Below are positions 47,497-56,793 of a stretch of 64,000 nucleotides of DNA, one piece after another (positions within the stretch are counted from its first letter, which is position 1; each line of letters starts with the position of its first letter). The stretch is from assembly GCF_023856365.1 (NCBI RefSeq), contig NW_026042444.1, positions 62,001 through 126,000 on the forward strand, in the 5' to 3' direction. Both the position numbers and the translations under genes were made by a program. The notes under the pieces were generated by a model that was given only the letters and a program-made list of their open reading frames with translations, did no database searches and was not told the DNA's origin. This DNA is from Brienomyrus brachyistius. Its lineage: Eukaryota > Chordata > Actinopteri > Osteoglossiformes > Mormyridae.

Positions 47497-49959
47497 TTAA
47501 CGCCGGACAGGGAACAGGACTGAGGTACAAAACACAGCGAGGGACAAGACGAAGGACAAAACCTGACAGAGGGTCGGGAAAGCGGAGAGACAGACCAGAA
47601 AGGGAGACACAGAGGGAACAGGTGGGACAAAAGGACCGGGAGTGAACGGAGGGAAGCCAGAGGGAGAAGGAGGAACACAAGGAGCAGAGACGGGAGGAAC
47701 AAAGGAACGAGGAATGGAGAAAGGAGGAGCAAACAAAGGAGGGACCAGGGCAGGAGAGAAGGGAGAGAAGGCGGGGGAACAAAGGGGAGCCCGTGGGAGC
47801 CCCAGCGGGCGACGGGCGGCAGCCGGAGGGGCCGCAGGCGGCCGGGAGGCCGGAGCCGGAGGGGACCTCGGAGGGGCCGAGGAGGCAGGGCGAGGGACCC
47901 GCGGAGGGGCCAGGGAGGGAGCAGGAGGGAGCACCGGGGAAGGGGACGAGGGAGCAGGAGGGGCCCACGGCGAAGGCACGGAGGAGGGGGGAGCCGCAGC
48001 AGGCGGCGATGTCCGGGGGAGGGCCGGAGGTAGGGGCCCCGCAGGCGACCGAGGAGCCGCCGTCGGGGAACCCCCAGGCGACCGACCAGGACCCGGAGAG
48101 GGGAGCGAGGCAGGGCGACGAGGCACCGGAGAGAGACCCGCAGGCGACAGCCGACCCGGAGGGCCAGGACCCGCAGGCGCCAACCGAGCCCCAGCGCAGG
48201 CGAGGCAGGGCGAGCCAGGGGGCAGGGCGGGCGGGACCCCAGCCCTGCGTCTGTGTCCCCTCCCTTTACGGGACACAGACATGACCCCAGGTCGGGGTCG
48301 AGTTCGCCGGGGCGAGGGAGAAACTGTCACAGGGGGCGCCTCGGGAGCTGCTGCAGCGCGGTCAGGAACTGGGGCGCTGACAGGAGCTGCAGGTGACTGC
48401 AGTGGGGGCGCCTGCCCGGGAGCTGCAGCAGGTGGCTGCAGTGGGGGCGCCTCTGCAGGGACAGGAGCGCGGTCAGGAACAGGAGCGCGGTCAGGAACAG
48501 GAGCGCGGTCAGGAACAGGAGGTGGCTGCAGTGGGGGCGCCGGCCCGGGAGCTGCAGGTGGCTGCAGTGGGGGCGCCAGGACAGGAACAGGAGCGCGGTC
48601 AGGAACAGGAGCGCGGTCAGGAACAGGAGGTGGCTGCAGTGGGGGCGCCAGCCCGGGAGCTGCAGCAGGCGGCTGCAGAGGGGGCGCCTGCCCGGGAGCT
48701 GCAGCAGGCGGCTGCAGAGGGGGCGCCTCTGCAGGAACTGGAGCGCGGTCAGGAACGGGAGCCGGCTGCAGTGGGGGCACCTGCCCGGGAGCTGCAGCTG
48801 GTTGCTGCAGTGGGGGCGCCTGCCCGGGAGCTGCAGCAGGCGGCTGCAGAGGGGGCGCCTCTGCAGGAACTGGAGCGCGGTCAGGAACTAGAGGTGGCTG
48901 CAGTGGGGGCGCCGGCCCGGGAGCTGCAGGTGGCTGCAGTGGGGGCGCCGGCCCGGGAGCTGCAGGTTGCTGCAGTGGGGGCGCCGGCCCGGGAGCTGCA
49001 GGTTGCTGCAGTGGGGGCGCCGGCCCGGGAGCTGCAGCAGGCGGCGGCGGCTGCACGGGAGCGGGGTCCGCAGGCAGCGGCGGCCGCACGGGAGCGGGGT
49101 CCGCAGGCAGCGGCGGCCGCACGGGAGCGGGGTCCGCAGGCAGCGGCGGCCGCACGGGAGCGGGGTCCGCAGGCAGCGGCGGCCGCACGGGATAGGGATC
49201 CGCAGGCAGCGGCGGCCGCACGGGATAGGGATCCGCAGGCAGCGGTGGCCGCGTCGGCGGCAAGAGCAAAGGGAGCGCCTGCTCGGAAGCCGGATTCGCA
49301 GGCTGAGGGGGTGCCCGCTTGAGAGCGGCAGGCAGCGCAGGCAGAGGAGTCTGCGCCGGCGGCTGCGGCGACGGCTGCGCGGGATGCGCAGGCGGTAGGA
49401 GCGGGGGAAGCCCCTCTGACCAGGCGGCCGCAGCGAGCAGCGGAGGCGGCTGCTCAAGCTGTTCAGCGTCCCGGCGTGTCTTCCGGAAAGGGGAAGCTGC
49501 CCTGGGAGGCAGCTTAACAGCGCTGGAGACTTCCGGGGTAATCGGGATACTCTCCCGATCCTCCCCAGGAAGAGGAGCGAGGGCGATGGAGCACGCCCCT
49601 AGGACGATCGACGGGGCGATCGCTGGTCTCCTCTTCCTCCTCCGGCGACCGGTGGTAGCGGGAGGCGGCGCTAAGCCCGCAAAGACGGACGGCGCGAGGA
49701 TAGTCCCTGGTTCGCTGGGAGCGACATATCGCTCTTTCCGGAGCTCGGCTATCCTCCTGAAGTTGTCGCGCACCTCCTTGGTTAGGTGCGCGTCTTCCTC
49801 CAGGGATAACCCTTCTAAGATATCCCGGTTCCGGCTGACAAGGTTCCAAGCCGGAGAATCCTCCCGGATGCCAGGCCGGGAAATCCAGAAGAGCACCTGC
49901 TCGCCGTAACTGCAGTACTCCTCCTCTGTCACGGCAGGTGCTTTGTTTGGGTCTGTCAT
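47497..49959 (-). CDS. Proline-rich ORF of LTR element 1, 820 aa
   Basis: The ATG at 49959-49957 lies 3 bases inside the internal region and within the primer site. An upstream open stretch in the LTR would precede the predicted RNA start and was not used. Residues 1-90 are ordinary globular-type sequence (MTDPNKAPAV, then Trp and charged residues). A basic patch RRRRKRRP and the motif LGACS follow, then long Pro/Ala repeats (PPLPADPAPV, APVPDRAPV, LQPPAAAPGQ). A basic SPRRTRPRPG/GRGHRRRAG block and a Pro/Ser-rich, finally hydrophobic C-terminus complete it. No CCHC zinc knuckle or protease motif was seen. Basic patches and position suggest a Gag-like or RNA-binding role; this is inference. 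The antisense frame is also open because of GC-rich repeats. Confidence 0.65.
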   Translation of the reverse strand: MTDPNKAPAVTEEEYCSYGEQVLFWISRPGIREDSPAWNLVSRNRDILEGLSLEEDAHLTKEVRDNFRRIAELRKERYVAPSEPGTILAPSVFAGLAPPPATTGRRRRKRRPAIAPSIVLGACSIALAPLPGEDRESIPITPEVSSAVKLPPRAASPFRKTRRDAEQLEQPPPLLAAAAWSEGLPPLLPPAHPAQPSPQPPAQTPLPALPAALKRAPPQPANPASEQALPLLLPPTRPPLPADPYPVRPPLPADPYPVRPPLPADPAPVRPPLPADPAPVRPPLPADPAPVRPPLPADPAPVQPPPPAAAPGPAPPLQQPAAPGPAPPLQQPAAPGPAPPLQPPAAPGPAPPLQPPLVPDRAPVPAEAPPLQPPAAAPGQAPPLQQPAAAPGQVPPLQPAPVPDRAPVPAEAPPLQPPAAAPGQAPPLQPPAAAPGLAPPLQPPPVPDRAPVPDRAPVPVLAPPLQPPAAPGPAPPLQPPPVPDRAPVPDRAPVPDRAPVPAEAPPLQPPAAAPGQAPPLQSPAAPVSAPVPDRAAAAPEAPPVTVSPSPRRTRPRPGVMSVSRKGRGHRRRAGVPPALPPGSPCLACAGARLAPAGPGPPGRLSPAGLSPVPRRPASLPSPGPGRSPGGSPTAAPRSPAGPLPPALPRTSPPAAAPPSSVPSPWAPPAPSSPSPVLPPAPSLAPPRVPRPASSAPPRSPPAPASRPPAAPPAAARRPLGLPRAPLCSPAFSPFSPALVPPLFAPPFSIPRSFVPPVSAPCVPPSPSGFPPFTPGPFVPPVPSVSPFLVCLSAFPTLCQVLSFVLSLAVFCTSVLFPVRR

Positions 49960-49960
49960 T
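49950..49960 (-). promoter_or_regulatory. Self-priming site of element 1
   Basis: Coding strand AATGACAGACC, one base after the 5' LTR. It is exactly complementary to GGTCTGTCATT in the LTR (plus strand 50108-50118), which begins 22 nt after TATTTAAG and is thus the likely first 11 nt of the RNA. Tf1/sushi-type elements prime reverse transcription this way. No tRNA-type TGG primer site is present. The site also contains the ORF start codon. Confidence 0.7.
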
Positions 49961-49961
49961 C

Positions 49962-50258
49962 TGTCACGGGTCGAGGGCACCGATCGCGAGCAGAGAGCGG
50001 CGATCGTGCGGAAGGAGCAGGCAGGCAACAGTATACGGGAAAACGGGGGTTTATTCTGGCTTCGGGGAGCCGGGAACACTGGACGCAGACTGACATCAAC
50101 TGACATTAATGACAGACCAAGCAAACTGGGGAGACCAGGACTTAAATACACAGAACAAGGCAGCAGGAAACAAGACACGACTGGGCAGGATCAGGAAATC
50201 ACACGTGGGTAATTAGGGGGCGTGGCACACACGAGGAGCGGACGAGCCGGGCATGACA
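49962..50258 (-). repeat. 5' LTR of element 1
   Basis: 297 bp, identical by eye to the other LTR. It carries the predicted promoter for the ORF. Confidence 0.95.
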
Positions 50259-50880
50259 GATATATCCTAATCAGTAAAATAACAGTCGGCTAAATTCCGC
50301 ATAGTGATCTCATTAACTGCGTGTTGTTGCTGAAATACATCACACAGACATCGGGGGAATGTCGAATCATCAGAATATGTAAGATTTATACATTTGGTTA
50401 AGTTGAACGCATTTGCTGTTGAATGCAATTCCTATCACATTAACAATTACTGGTTGAAAAATGGATTGCTGTTAGTGTCTTAAATCATACTGCTGTAAAA
50501 GTAAAATTTACAACAGAAATCAATATGCTTAGAATATGGGTTAAGATGGAAAATAATTTTTCCATCCCAATCCCAATCATGTTGATGCAAATTTAGAGCA
50601 GTGTGGATTCTCAGAAAAAAAGGTACTCTGACATAAAGATCAGCAATACAGTGCAAATAACATTTAATTTCACATTTATACAAAAAAAGGACAGGGCATT
50701 TCGATGATAAAATCTGTAGTGAACAATAAGTCGCCTCAAAACAAAACCTGGTATTCAGTCATGCTACCTTAAGGTTAAACATTACTTTGTGAGACCACAT
50801 TATAAAGGCAAAGAATGTCTGCAACAACAATTTTGGGCCCAAATGTTTGAGTGGGCGATCATAGTCAAATAGTCAGTTGT

Positions 50881-51235
50881 TTTGTGCAAAGTTCCTTGTT
50901 CTGAAATAAATACTTTCTGCAATAGCACATCCAAACATATTCACACAGTCTTTATCGTTCAATGTGTAGAAGAACTGATCATTCTTCTCGTAGGCGCAGG
51001 TAGAGGTCAATTGCCTTATAAGCATCCAGAGGAACATCAAGACCATTCTCTGCCATGACAGAGGTGCACAACGTGAAGACATCATCATCACAAGCAATGT
51101 CACGTCTGTGAATGCAGTCATTTTCACAGTGGTTGACTTCTTCCTCTGGAATCTGGCACAAATAGTCCTGTGTGTTCTATAATTCTGGCACCAAATACAT
51201 GACATCGGGATGTCTGTGGGGGACATGGTGGTTTC
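50881..51235 (-). pseudogene. Unrecognised coding-like relic downstream of the cytohesin copy (unit 2)
   Basis: On the minus strand, CQIPEEEVNHCENDC...MAENGLDVPLDAYKAIDLYL reads in one frame up to TGA at 50979-50981. It continues in the next frame as NDQFFYTLNDKDCVNMFGCA..RTRNFAQNN. Together these look like one protein exon broken by a frameshift. No family is recognised. In unit 1 only the last part (about 21340-21405) remains, fused directly to the end of the cytohesin frame. Confidence 0.35.
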
Positions 51236-51305
51236 CTGAGGGCCGAATAAGGTGACAACTATGATGCTGATGTGGCGCGGGGTGAAAATGAGTCTGACAC
51301 CCCTG
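51235..51305. mobile_element. hAT-type terminal fragment abutting the cytohesin stop codon (unit 2)
   Basis: Minus strand CAGGGGTGTCAGACTCATTT then CACCCCGCGCCACATCAGC is the widespread vertebrate hAT terminus 'CAGGGGTGTCAAACTCA'. It begins two bases after the cytohesin TAA. It appears to have replaced the original C-terminal codons of this copy. Confidence 0.6.
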
Positions 51306-51307
51306 TT

Positions 51308-52552
51308 TTAAGAGATCTGTGTTTTTCTTGCTGCCAGCATCTCATAAAAAGGGTCAGCGCTCACAGCAGCAGTGATGCTCTGTATCCACTTGTCCTTCTC
51401 CTCAGGGGTTGGCGCCGAGATGCGGTACACCACATGATTGCCCTCTACCAGGCGGCCGTCCGCCTCCGTTCTGCAGGCTTTCATCAGCTGTCTGCTGTTG
51501 TTAGGGATGTACAGTTCAAAGCAGTTAGGCTTCCTGAGATCCTTCACCTCACGGATGCTCAGATTCTCCAGCGGAATGATCACCCTGGGTTTCTTATCCG
51601 TAGTATGTTTAAAGTAGTAAAGGCAGTTGTCCATCAGGATGAACCACCGCCTTTTCCATGTTTTCACCCGTCCTCCTCCCAGTTTGAAGAGCCAACCCTC
51701 TCTGTCAGGGTTTAAAAAGGGATTGTTCCCATTGTCTTCAGGAATCGTGAATGGCTCATTCTTTATGCTCTTATAAAGATTTCGGAGGAGATCATCTGGC
51801 AGGTTGCCTCCATCATTGATTCCTCGATTCATGGAGATGAACCTGTCCACACTGGGCTTGTCTCTCACATTTGGATTATAAAGGCTAGTGTTTAGCATGA
51901 TTATGGAAAATGAAAGTACATAGCAGGTGTCAATGTTCTGGAAGACTCCAGGATTACATTGACAGTACCTCTGCGCAAAGGCCTCCATCATCCTGTCAAT
52001 CTTTTGTGCTTCTCCTGGCAGACGGAAACTCCAGAGGAACTGCCTGAGAGCCTGTACCAGGTTGAACCCTGCGAATTCATGAAGCCCAAGAAATGTTTGG
52101 AGGACTTGGATATTGAAGTCGTCTCTCTCACCCAGGTAATCCCCAATGGCTGTTTTGTTCAGCCCCTCTCCCTTGTATAGGAGCTGGGCGATGTCCTCAG
52201 ACGTGTGCCGGAGAAGATTGTTTTGTACCATGAACAGGATACCCTTCTTAGGGTCCATGTTGAATTTCTTTCTTCCCATGGCGACATGCCTATTCTTTTC
52301 TAAGATTTGGCTGCGTTTGGTGCTGGATTCAAGGACCTCCACTTCCATGAGGGCCTCTCTCAGCGCCTCCCGCAGCCTCTGGATCTCCAGCAGAAGGGCT
52401 CCTTTCCTCAGCCGGATGTCCTCAAGATCAGAGTGCTTCTCTGGACTCAGGTCCATGGAGACTGCAGCAGACAGGAAAAGGAGATCGTCAGCGGGTGTGG
52501 AGCTCAGCAGGTTGGCCATCTCTGCCAGTTTGGTTGTTGGTTCAACTCCCAT
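51308..52552 (-). CDS. Intronless cytohesin-like Arf exchange factor, 414 aa (unit 2)
   Basis: Second copy of the retrogene at 21411-22658, intact throughout Sec7 (glutamate finger E142) and PH domains. Differences include [17 protein letters not shown] for [21 protein letters not shown] for KMGG, a [13 protein letters not shown] segment and the tail [10 protein letters not shown]. Some states match ordinary cytohesins better here (KLGG, VEGN, MLAARK) and others in unit 1 ([17 protein letters not shown]). The basic tail is shortened, with the stop codon supplied just before a hAT fragment. The basic tail helps membrane binding and autoinhibition in known cytohesins. Confidence 0.83.
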   Translation of the reverse strand: MGVEPTTKLAEMANLLSSTPADDLLFLSAAVSMDLSPEKHSDLEDIRLRKGALLLEIQRLREALREALMEVEVLESSTKRSQILEKNRHVAMGRKKFNMDPKKGILFMVQNNLLRHTSEDIAQLLYKGEGLNKTAIGDYLGERDDFNIQVLQTFLGLHEFAGFNLVQALRQFLWSFRLPGEAQKIDRMMEAFAQRYCQCNPGVFQNIDTCYVLSFSIIMLNTSLYNPNVRDKPSVDRFISMNRGINDGGNLPDDLLRNLYKSIKNEPFTIPEDNGNNPFLNPDREGWLFKLGGGRVKTWKRRWFILMDNCLYYFKHTTDKKPRVIIPLENLSIREVKDLRKPNCFELYIPNNSRQLMKACRTEADGRLVEGNHVVYRISAPTPEEKDKWIQSITAAVSADPFYEMLAARKTQIS

Positions 52553-53676
52553 GGCAGAGTAATCGTAACATTGTTAAGCCCTTGAGCAAGTCCCTTAGAC
52601 CCAAGTGCTCTGACCCCAAACTCTCCTCACTTCGGACAAAAGCATATGCTGAATATATGTAATCCCAAAGGGCAGTTACAGAAGACCCCAGGACCGGAGT
52701 AACATGGGAAGCAATTACTGATGCCTGGAAGCTTTGGGGCATGGACATAAACTGCATCCAAAGGCAAATGGCTAATAAAGAATGCTCTGAATGCCAGGCA
52801 TTCGTCCAGCAGTGAGATTGTAGAGATAATGAATAAAGATAGAAAGTGTGAATAAAGATAAAACATTTTGATTGTATTTGCGAAGCGATGCTGGATGTGC
52901 TGAGCTCGCCGGGAAGGTCATGTGGTCCGCATTCCCTCCCCATGCACACGTGATCAGCTCAATCACACCGAAATTGTCGGTTTGCTGCCCTTCAGGGAAA
53001 CAATCTAAAGGGTGTTACGGGAAAAGTAATCGATGCAAGAGCCAATGATGTTCTCCTGGTGCCTACCCTTGTTTATGTTATCGTTACTGACACAAACAAT
53101 GATGAACGATAATAAGCATTTATAAGCCATGATGACCGCACCATTAACGTGGAGTTGCACTAACGTCTGTTTTTATAGCTAACCAGCAAGTCAACCTCTC
53201 ACCCTGGTAATGCAACAGCGCCGGTTAAACAATACGTTTACACAGAGTGCTTGTGATCATTGGCCTATACTACGAATCAGGGTTACTGGCTTATCGAGGT
53301 AACTTGACGGATTTAAGGTACCACAGTTTAAATGAACTTCATATTTGTTCATCGGGATGTCTGAATCGGTGCTAATCAGTACTACGATGCCAGTTATGCA
53401 ATGTAGTTTTGATAAAACTTTTCTGTCATTTAACATAAGAGGAAAAAAATATAATTATACTGTAGTCAAATTGGCTGATATAAAATCGTTTAAAACTGTG
53501 ACAAATTTAGCCTTTATTTACAGTGTATACTTCCAGTCACAAGGTAGCAGATACGGATTTCTGAAATAGCAAAGATAAAGGTCAATGATTAATATCCCTC
53601 ATCTCTTTTAAAACTATAGGTAAGATGCTGTTTTGATATCCTGTCTAGGGTTGGAGTGTAACAGTATTCACGGGAA

Positions 53677-53820
53677 CAGGGGCGCCGCTAGCAATTTTGG
53701 GCCCTATGACAAAATATGAGGTTGGGCCCCCCTACCACACCCATTCAGATCTCTGGGGGCCCCTAAAGGGCGTGGGCCCTTAGAATTGTCCCAACTTTCC
53801 CCCCCTTAGCGGCGCCCCTG
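53677..53820. mobile_element. Short hAT MITE, 144 bp (unit 2 only)
   Basis: Terminal inverted repeats CAGGGGCGCCGCTA and TAGCGGCGCCCCTG match perfectly. The 8-bp target duplication CACGGGAA lies at 53669-53676 and 53821-53828. The single CACGGGAA of unit 1 (about 23774) is the empty site. It has no coding capacity. Confidence 0.93.
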
Positions 53821-54357
53821 CACGGGAAAGGGGAATGGGATAAAGGGACAAACGGGGTGAGGGCAAGAAGGGAACACCAGTGGACAAAGGGATATTTTTT
53901 GTATTTTCATTTTTTTTCATGTATAATACTGACACTGAACAAATAACCCTGTGCAAAAGACTTTGGGAGTGACCACAGCCAAAATAACAAACAAAATCCC
54001 CAACTATCAAGTGCGACCCACAGCTAATCTCACCTAAGTGCAAAAGAAAAGGAAACCAAAAGACAAACACTCCACCTCACTCCCTAACCAAATAAACAGA
54101 GTCCAACACACACTTGCAAAACAAAATAGCTAGGGGTGCAACGGATCGCGGTTGATCCGTGATCCGTACGGATTACAACCCACGGTTCGGAACGCACGTG
54201 ATCCGCGGATTAACTCGTTTTTTAAACTTTTAGATAAATAAAAAAAAAATAACCGCAGATAAAACAGTGTTTTCTGCTGATATTGCTTAAATAATAAATA
54301 ATTAATTACACAGAAGTCGTGTTTACGTCAGCGGAACATGTGACTCAGTCAACAACG

Positions 54358-56405
54358 ATGGCTAGCGGCGGAACAGAGGAACTCGAAAAGCCTCCCGCAT
54401 CATCCAAATCTTTTGTATGGGAGCATTTTGGCTTTCCTGTAAAATATAATGATGACGGAAGAAGGGTGGTGGACAAAACAGTTACAGTGTGTAGACACTG
54501 TGGCACGAGAAAGCCGTATGAAAGTGGCAATACATCGAGTATGGCCACGCATCTGAAGCGACATCACCCCGGTGTGCAGACAGGATGCAAACCGAAGCAA
54601 CCACAGCAACAGCTGCTCACCGCTGCATTTAAGCAGCACTTTGCACCAGAATCAGAGCGGGCTAAAGCTATTACCAAATCTATCGGGATGTTTATCGCGG
54701 CAGACATGAGGCCATACTCTGTTGTTGAAAACAAGGGTTTTAAAAACCTCCTAAAAGTGCTTGAGCCACGGTACGAAATACCCTCGCGCACACATTTCAG
54801 CATGAAGGTCATGCCTGAACTTTACGAACAGGAAAAAAGCGAAATCGTCGCAGACTTATCAGATGCATCCTCTATTTCGATCACCACAGACGGGTGGACA
54901 TCAAGGGCTACCGAAAGCTACGTGACTGTGACTGCCCATTATATAACAGCGGGATGGGAGATGCAAAGTCCGGTGCTACAGACACGTCCCCTCTATGAGA
55001 CTCACACAAGCACAAATCTAGCGCAAATCCTGATAGAAGCAGTAGCTGAGTGGAAGTTAAAGAGACACAATGCATGTAGCAATATCCCAGTCACCACAGA
55101 TAATGCCAGAAACCAAGTAAATGCAGTGACAGAAGGTGGACTAGGGCCACAGATATCTTGCTTTGCACATGTGATAAATTTAGCATACCAAAGAGGAATC
55201 TCAGTTAACCAGATGGATCGCCTTCTTGGGAGGATTAGGAAGGTGGTTTCTTTTTTCCACAGAAGTACAACAGCAGCTCATGTCCTTAAAACAAAGCAAG
55301 AAATGCTACAGCTACCAGCCCACAAGCTCATACACGACGTCACTACAAGATGGAATTCCACATATGACATGTTGGAGCGCTATCTTGAGCAGCAGGCAGC
55401 AGTATACTCTGCACTGACAGAAAAGACACTGAAAAAAAATATCAGAGACATTGTCACCTTGTCTGATAATGATGTGAAAGTAGCAGAGGAGGTCCTTCAG
55501 CTCCTCAAACCTCTCAAAACAGTCACAACCCTATTGAGTACTGAAAATGCACCATCTGTGTCCATGATCCTACCTCTGAAAACCAGAATTATACAATCCA
55601 TGTGTGCAAATGAGGAAGACACCAGCATTACCAGAGATGTTAAGGCTGCCATAAGAGGGGACCTGATTTCCAGATACACCAACCCCCCTGAAATACAAGA
55701 TTATCTTCACAGATCTACTGCACTTGATCCAAGGTTCAAGTCCCTGACTCACATAGAACCAGCCCTACGCGAGAAGACATACACTGATCTCACAACTGAG
55801 ATTGTGGCTACTGAAGAGGTAAAAAATAATACAGTTATTCATATTATTTAATATTAATATAATTAAGTTATAAAATATTTTAACTATTATTTATGTGAAT
55901 ATTTGATCTTAATTTTGAAAATTACCAGCATATGTTATTGATTGCCTATGAAATATATAACAAGAAATATAGTTAAATAACTCAGTAATTTTTTCTGCAG
56001 GGTCAAGCCACAGAGCCAACACCCTCTGAAGAAGACACAGGGCCAAATGCATCTCCTCCACAAAAGAAGGCTGCCATAGAAGAGCTTTTTGGGGATACAT
56101 TTGTGAAAGAGTCAGACACAGAGAAAACTTTTTACAACACAATCAAAGAGGAGGTAGCATCATACAGGGCAGCAAGCAGTTTGCCAGTGGATGGTGGTAA
56201 TCCGCTGGCGTGGTGGAAACACAATGAGTGTAAATACCCTCACATTGCAAAAATGGCAAGACACTACCTTGCTGTGCCTGGCACTTCAGTTCCTAGTGAG
56301 AGGGTATTCTCCACAGCAGGTGACATAGTGACAGCTAAGAGGTCTACTCTCTCCCCAGAGAATGTAGACATCCTCATCTTTTTGAAAAAAAATTTGTCAT
56401 TATAA
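54358..56405 (+). CDS. hAT transposase, two exons, 621 aa
   Basis: Exons 54358-55818 and 56001-56405; the intron has GTAAAA donor and TTTTTTCTGCAG acceptor in phase 0, and skipping it keeps the frame. A BED zinc finger (about 18-72; C45, C48, H65, H70) precedes the RNase H-like core. D178 in TTDGWTS and D248 in TTDNAR are the first two catalytic acids, and E587 in PSERVFS is the candidate third. CFAHVINLA and TTRWNSTYDML are family motifs. The hATC dimerisation region WWKHNECKYPHIAKMARHYL runs to the C-terminus. It was started at ATG 54358 because the longer frame begins with GTG. It resembles ZBED-type hAT transposases. The LTR element begins three bases after the TAA stop. Confidence 0.9.
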
Positions 56406-56407
56406 GG

Positions 56408-56693
56408 TGTCACGACCGGTCGCGGAGGTAAGCGGCGATCGTGCGGTAGGGCGTGGAAGGAGCAGGCAGGCAAGCGGGATAACGGGAAAACGAGGGTTTA
56501 ATGAGGTAACGGGGAGCAGGAGACATGTAACGCCACTAACATCAATGACAGACACGGGTTAGTACAAATCAGGAACTTAAATACATGAAACAAGGCAGCA
56601 GGAAACAAGACACGACTGGGCACGATCAGGAAATCACACGTGGGTAATTAGGGGGCGTGGCACACACGAGGAGCGGACGGAGCGGGCGTCACA
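56408..56693 (-). repeat. 3' LTR of element 2
   Basis: 286 bp. It shares about the last 120 bp (plus-strand order) almost entirely with element 1 LTRs, and the rest is diverged. ATTAAA is the poly(A) signal. Confidence 0.94.
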
Positions 56694-56793
56694 GAACCCC
56701 CCCCCCAAAGGCGCGCTACACCGGGCGTGCCAAGGAAGGGGGCGACGGACGGGACGAGGCAGAACAGGACCTGAAAGACAAGAGCAAAAAAAA

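Larger units (their letters stand above)
47105..50258 (-). mobile_element. Non-autonomous LTR retrotransposon, element 1 (3154 bp)
   Basis: Two 297-bp LTRs (47105-47401, 49962-50258) are identical by eye. Ends are TG...CA, and the 5-bp duplication GATAT lies at 47100-47104 and 50259-50263. Unit 1 has the empty site GGGTGATATATCC. Read on the minus strand, the order is LTR, primer site, one long proline-rich ORF, a G-rich polypurine tract (GGGGGGGGGTTC at 47413-47402) and LTR. TATTTAAG and AATAAA in the LTR fix this orientation. No protease, reverse transcriptase, RNase H or integrase is encoded. Identical LTRs indicate a very recent insertion, so the enzymes must come from a partner element elsewhere. 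Confidence 0.95.

Noticed and set aside
47642..49195. 517-aa plus-strand Gly/Thr/Ala-rich frame
   Set aside because: It is antisense to the proline-rich ORF and arises from the same GC-rich short repeats. LTR TATA, poly(A) signal and primer site all point to the minus strand.
49887..50178. 73-codon upstream extension of the LTR element ORF
   Set aside because: It lies within the 5' LTR, partly upstream of the predicted RNA start, so it would not be in the message.
54319..54357. Longer start for the hAT transposase (13 more codons)
   Set aside because: That start is GTG; the first ATG in frame is at 54358 and fits the BED-finger proteins better.
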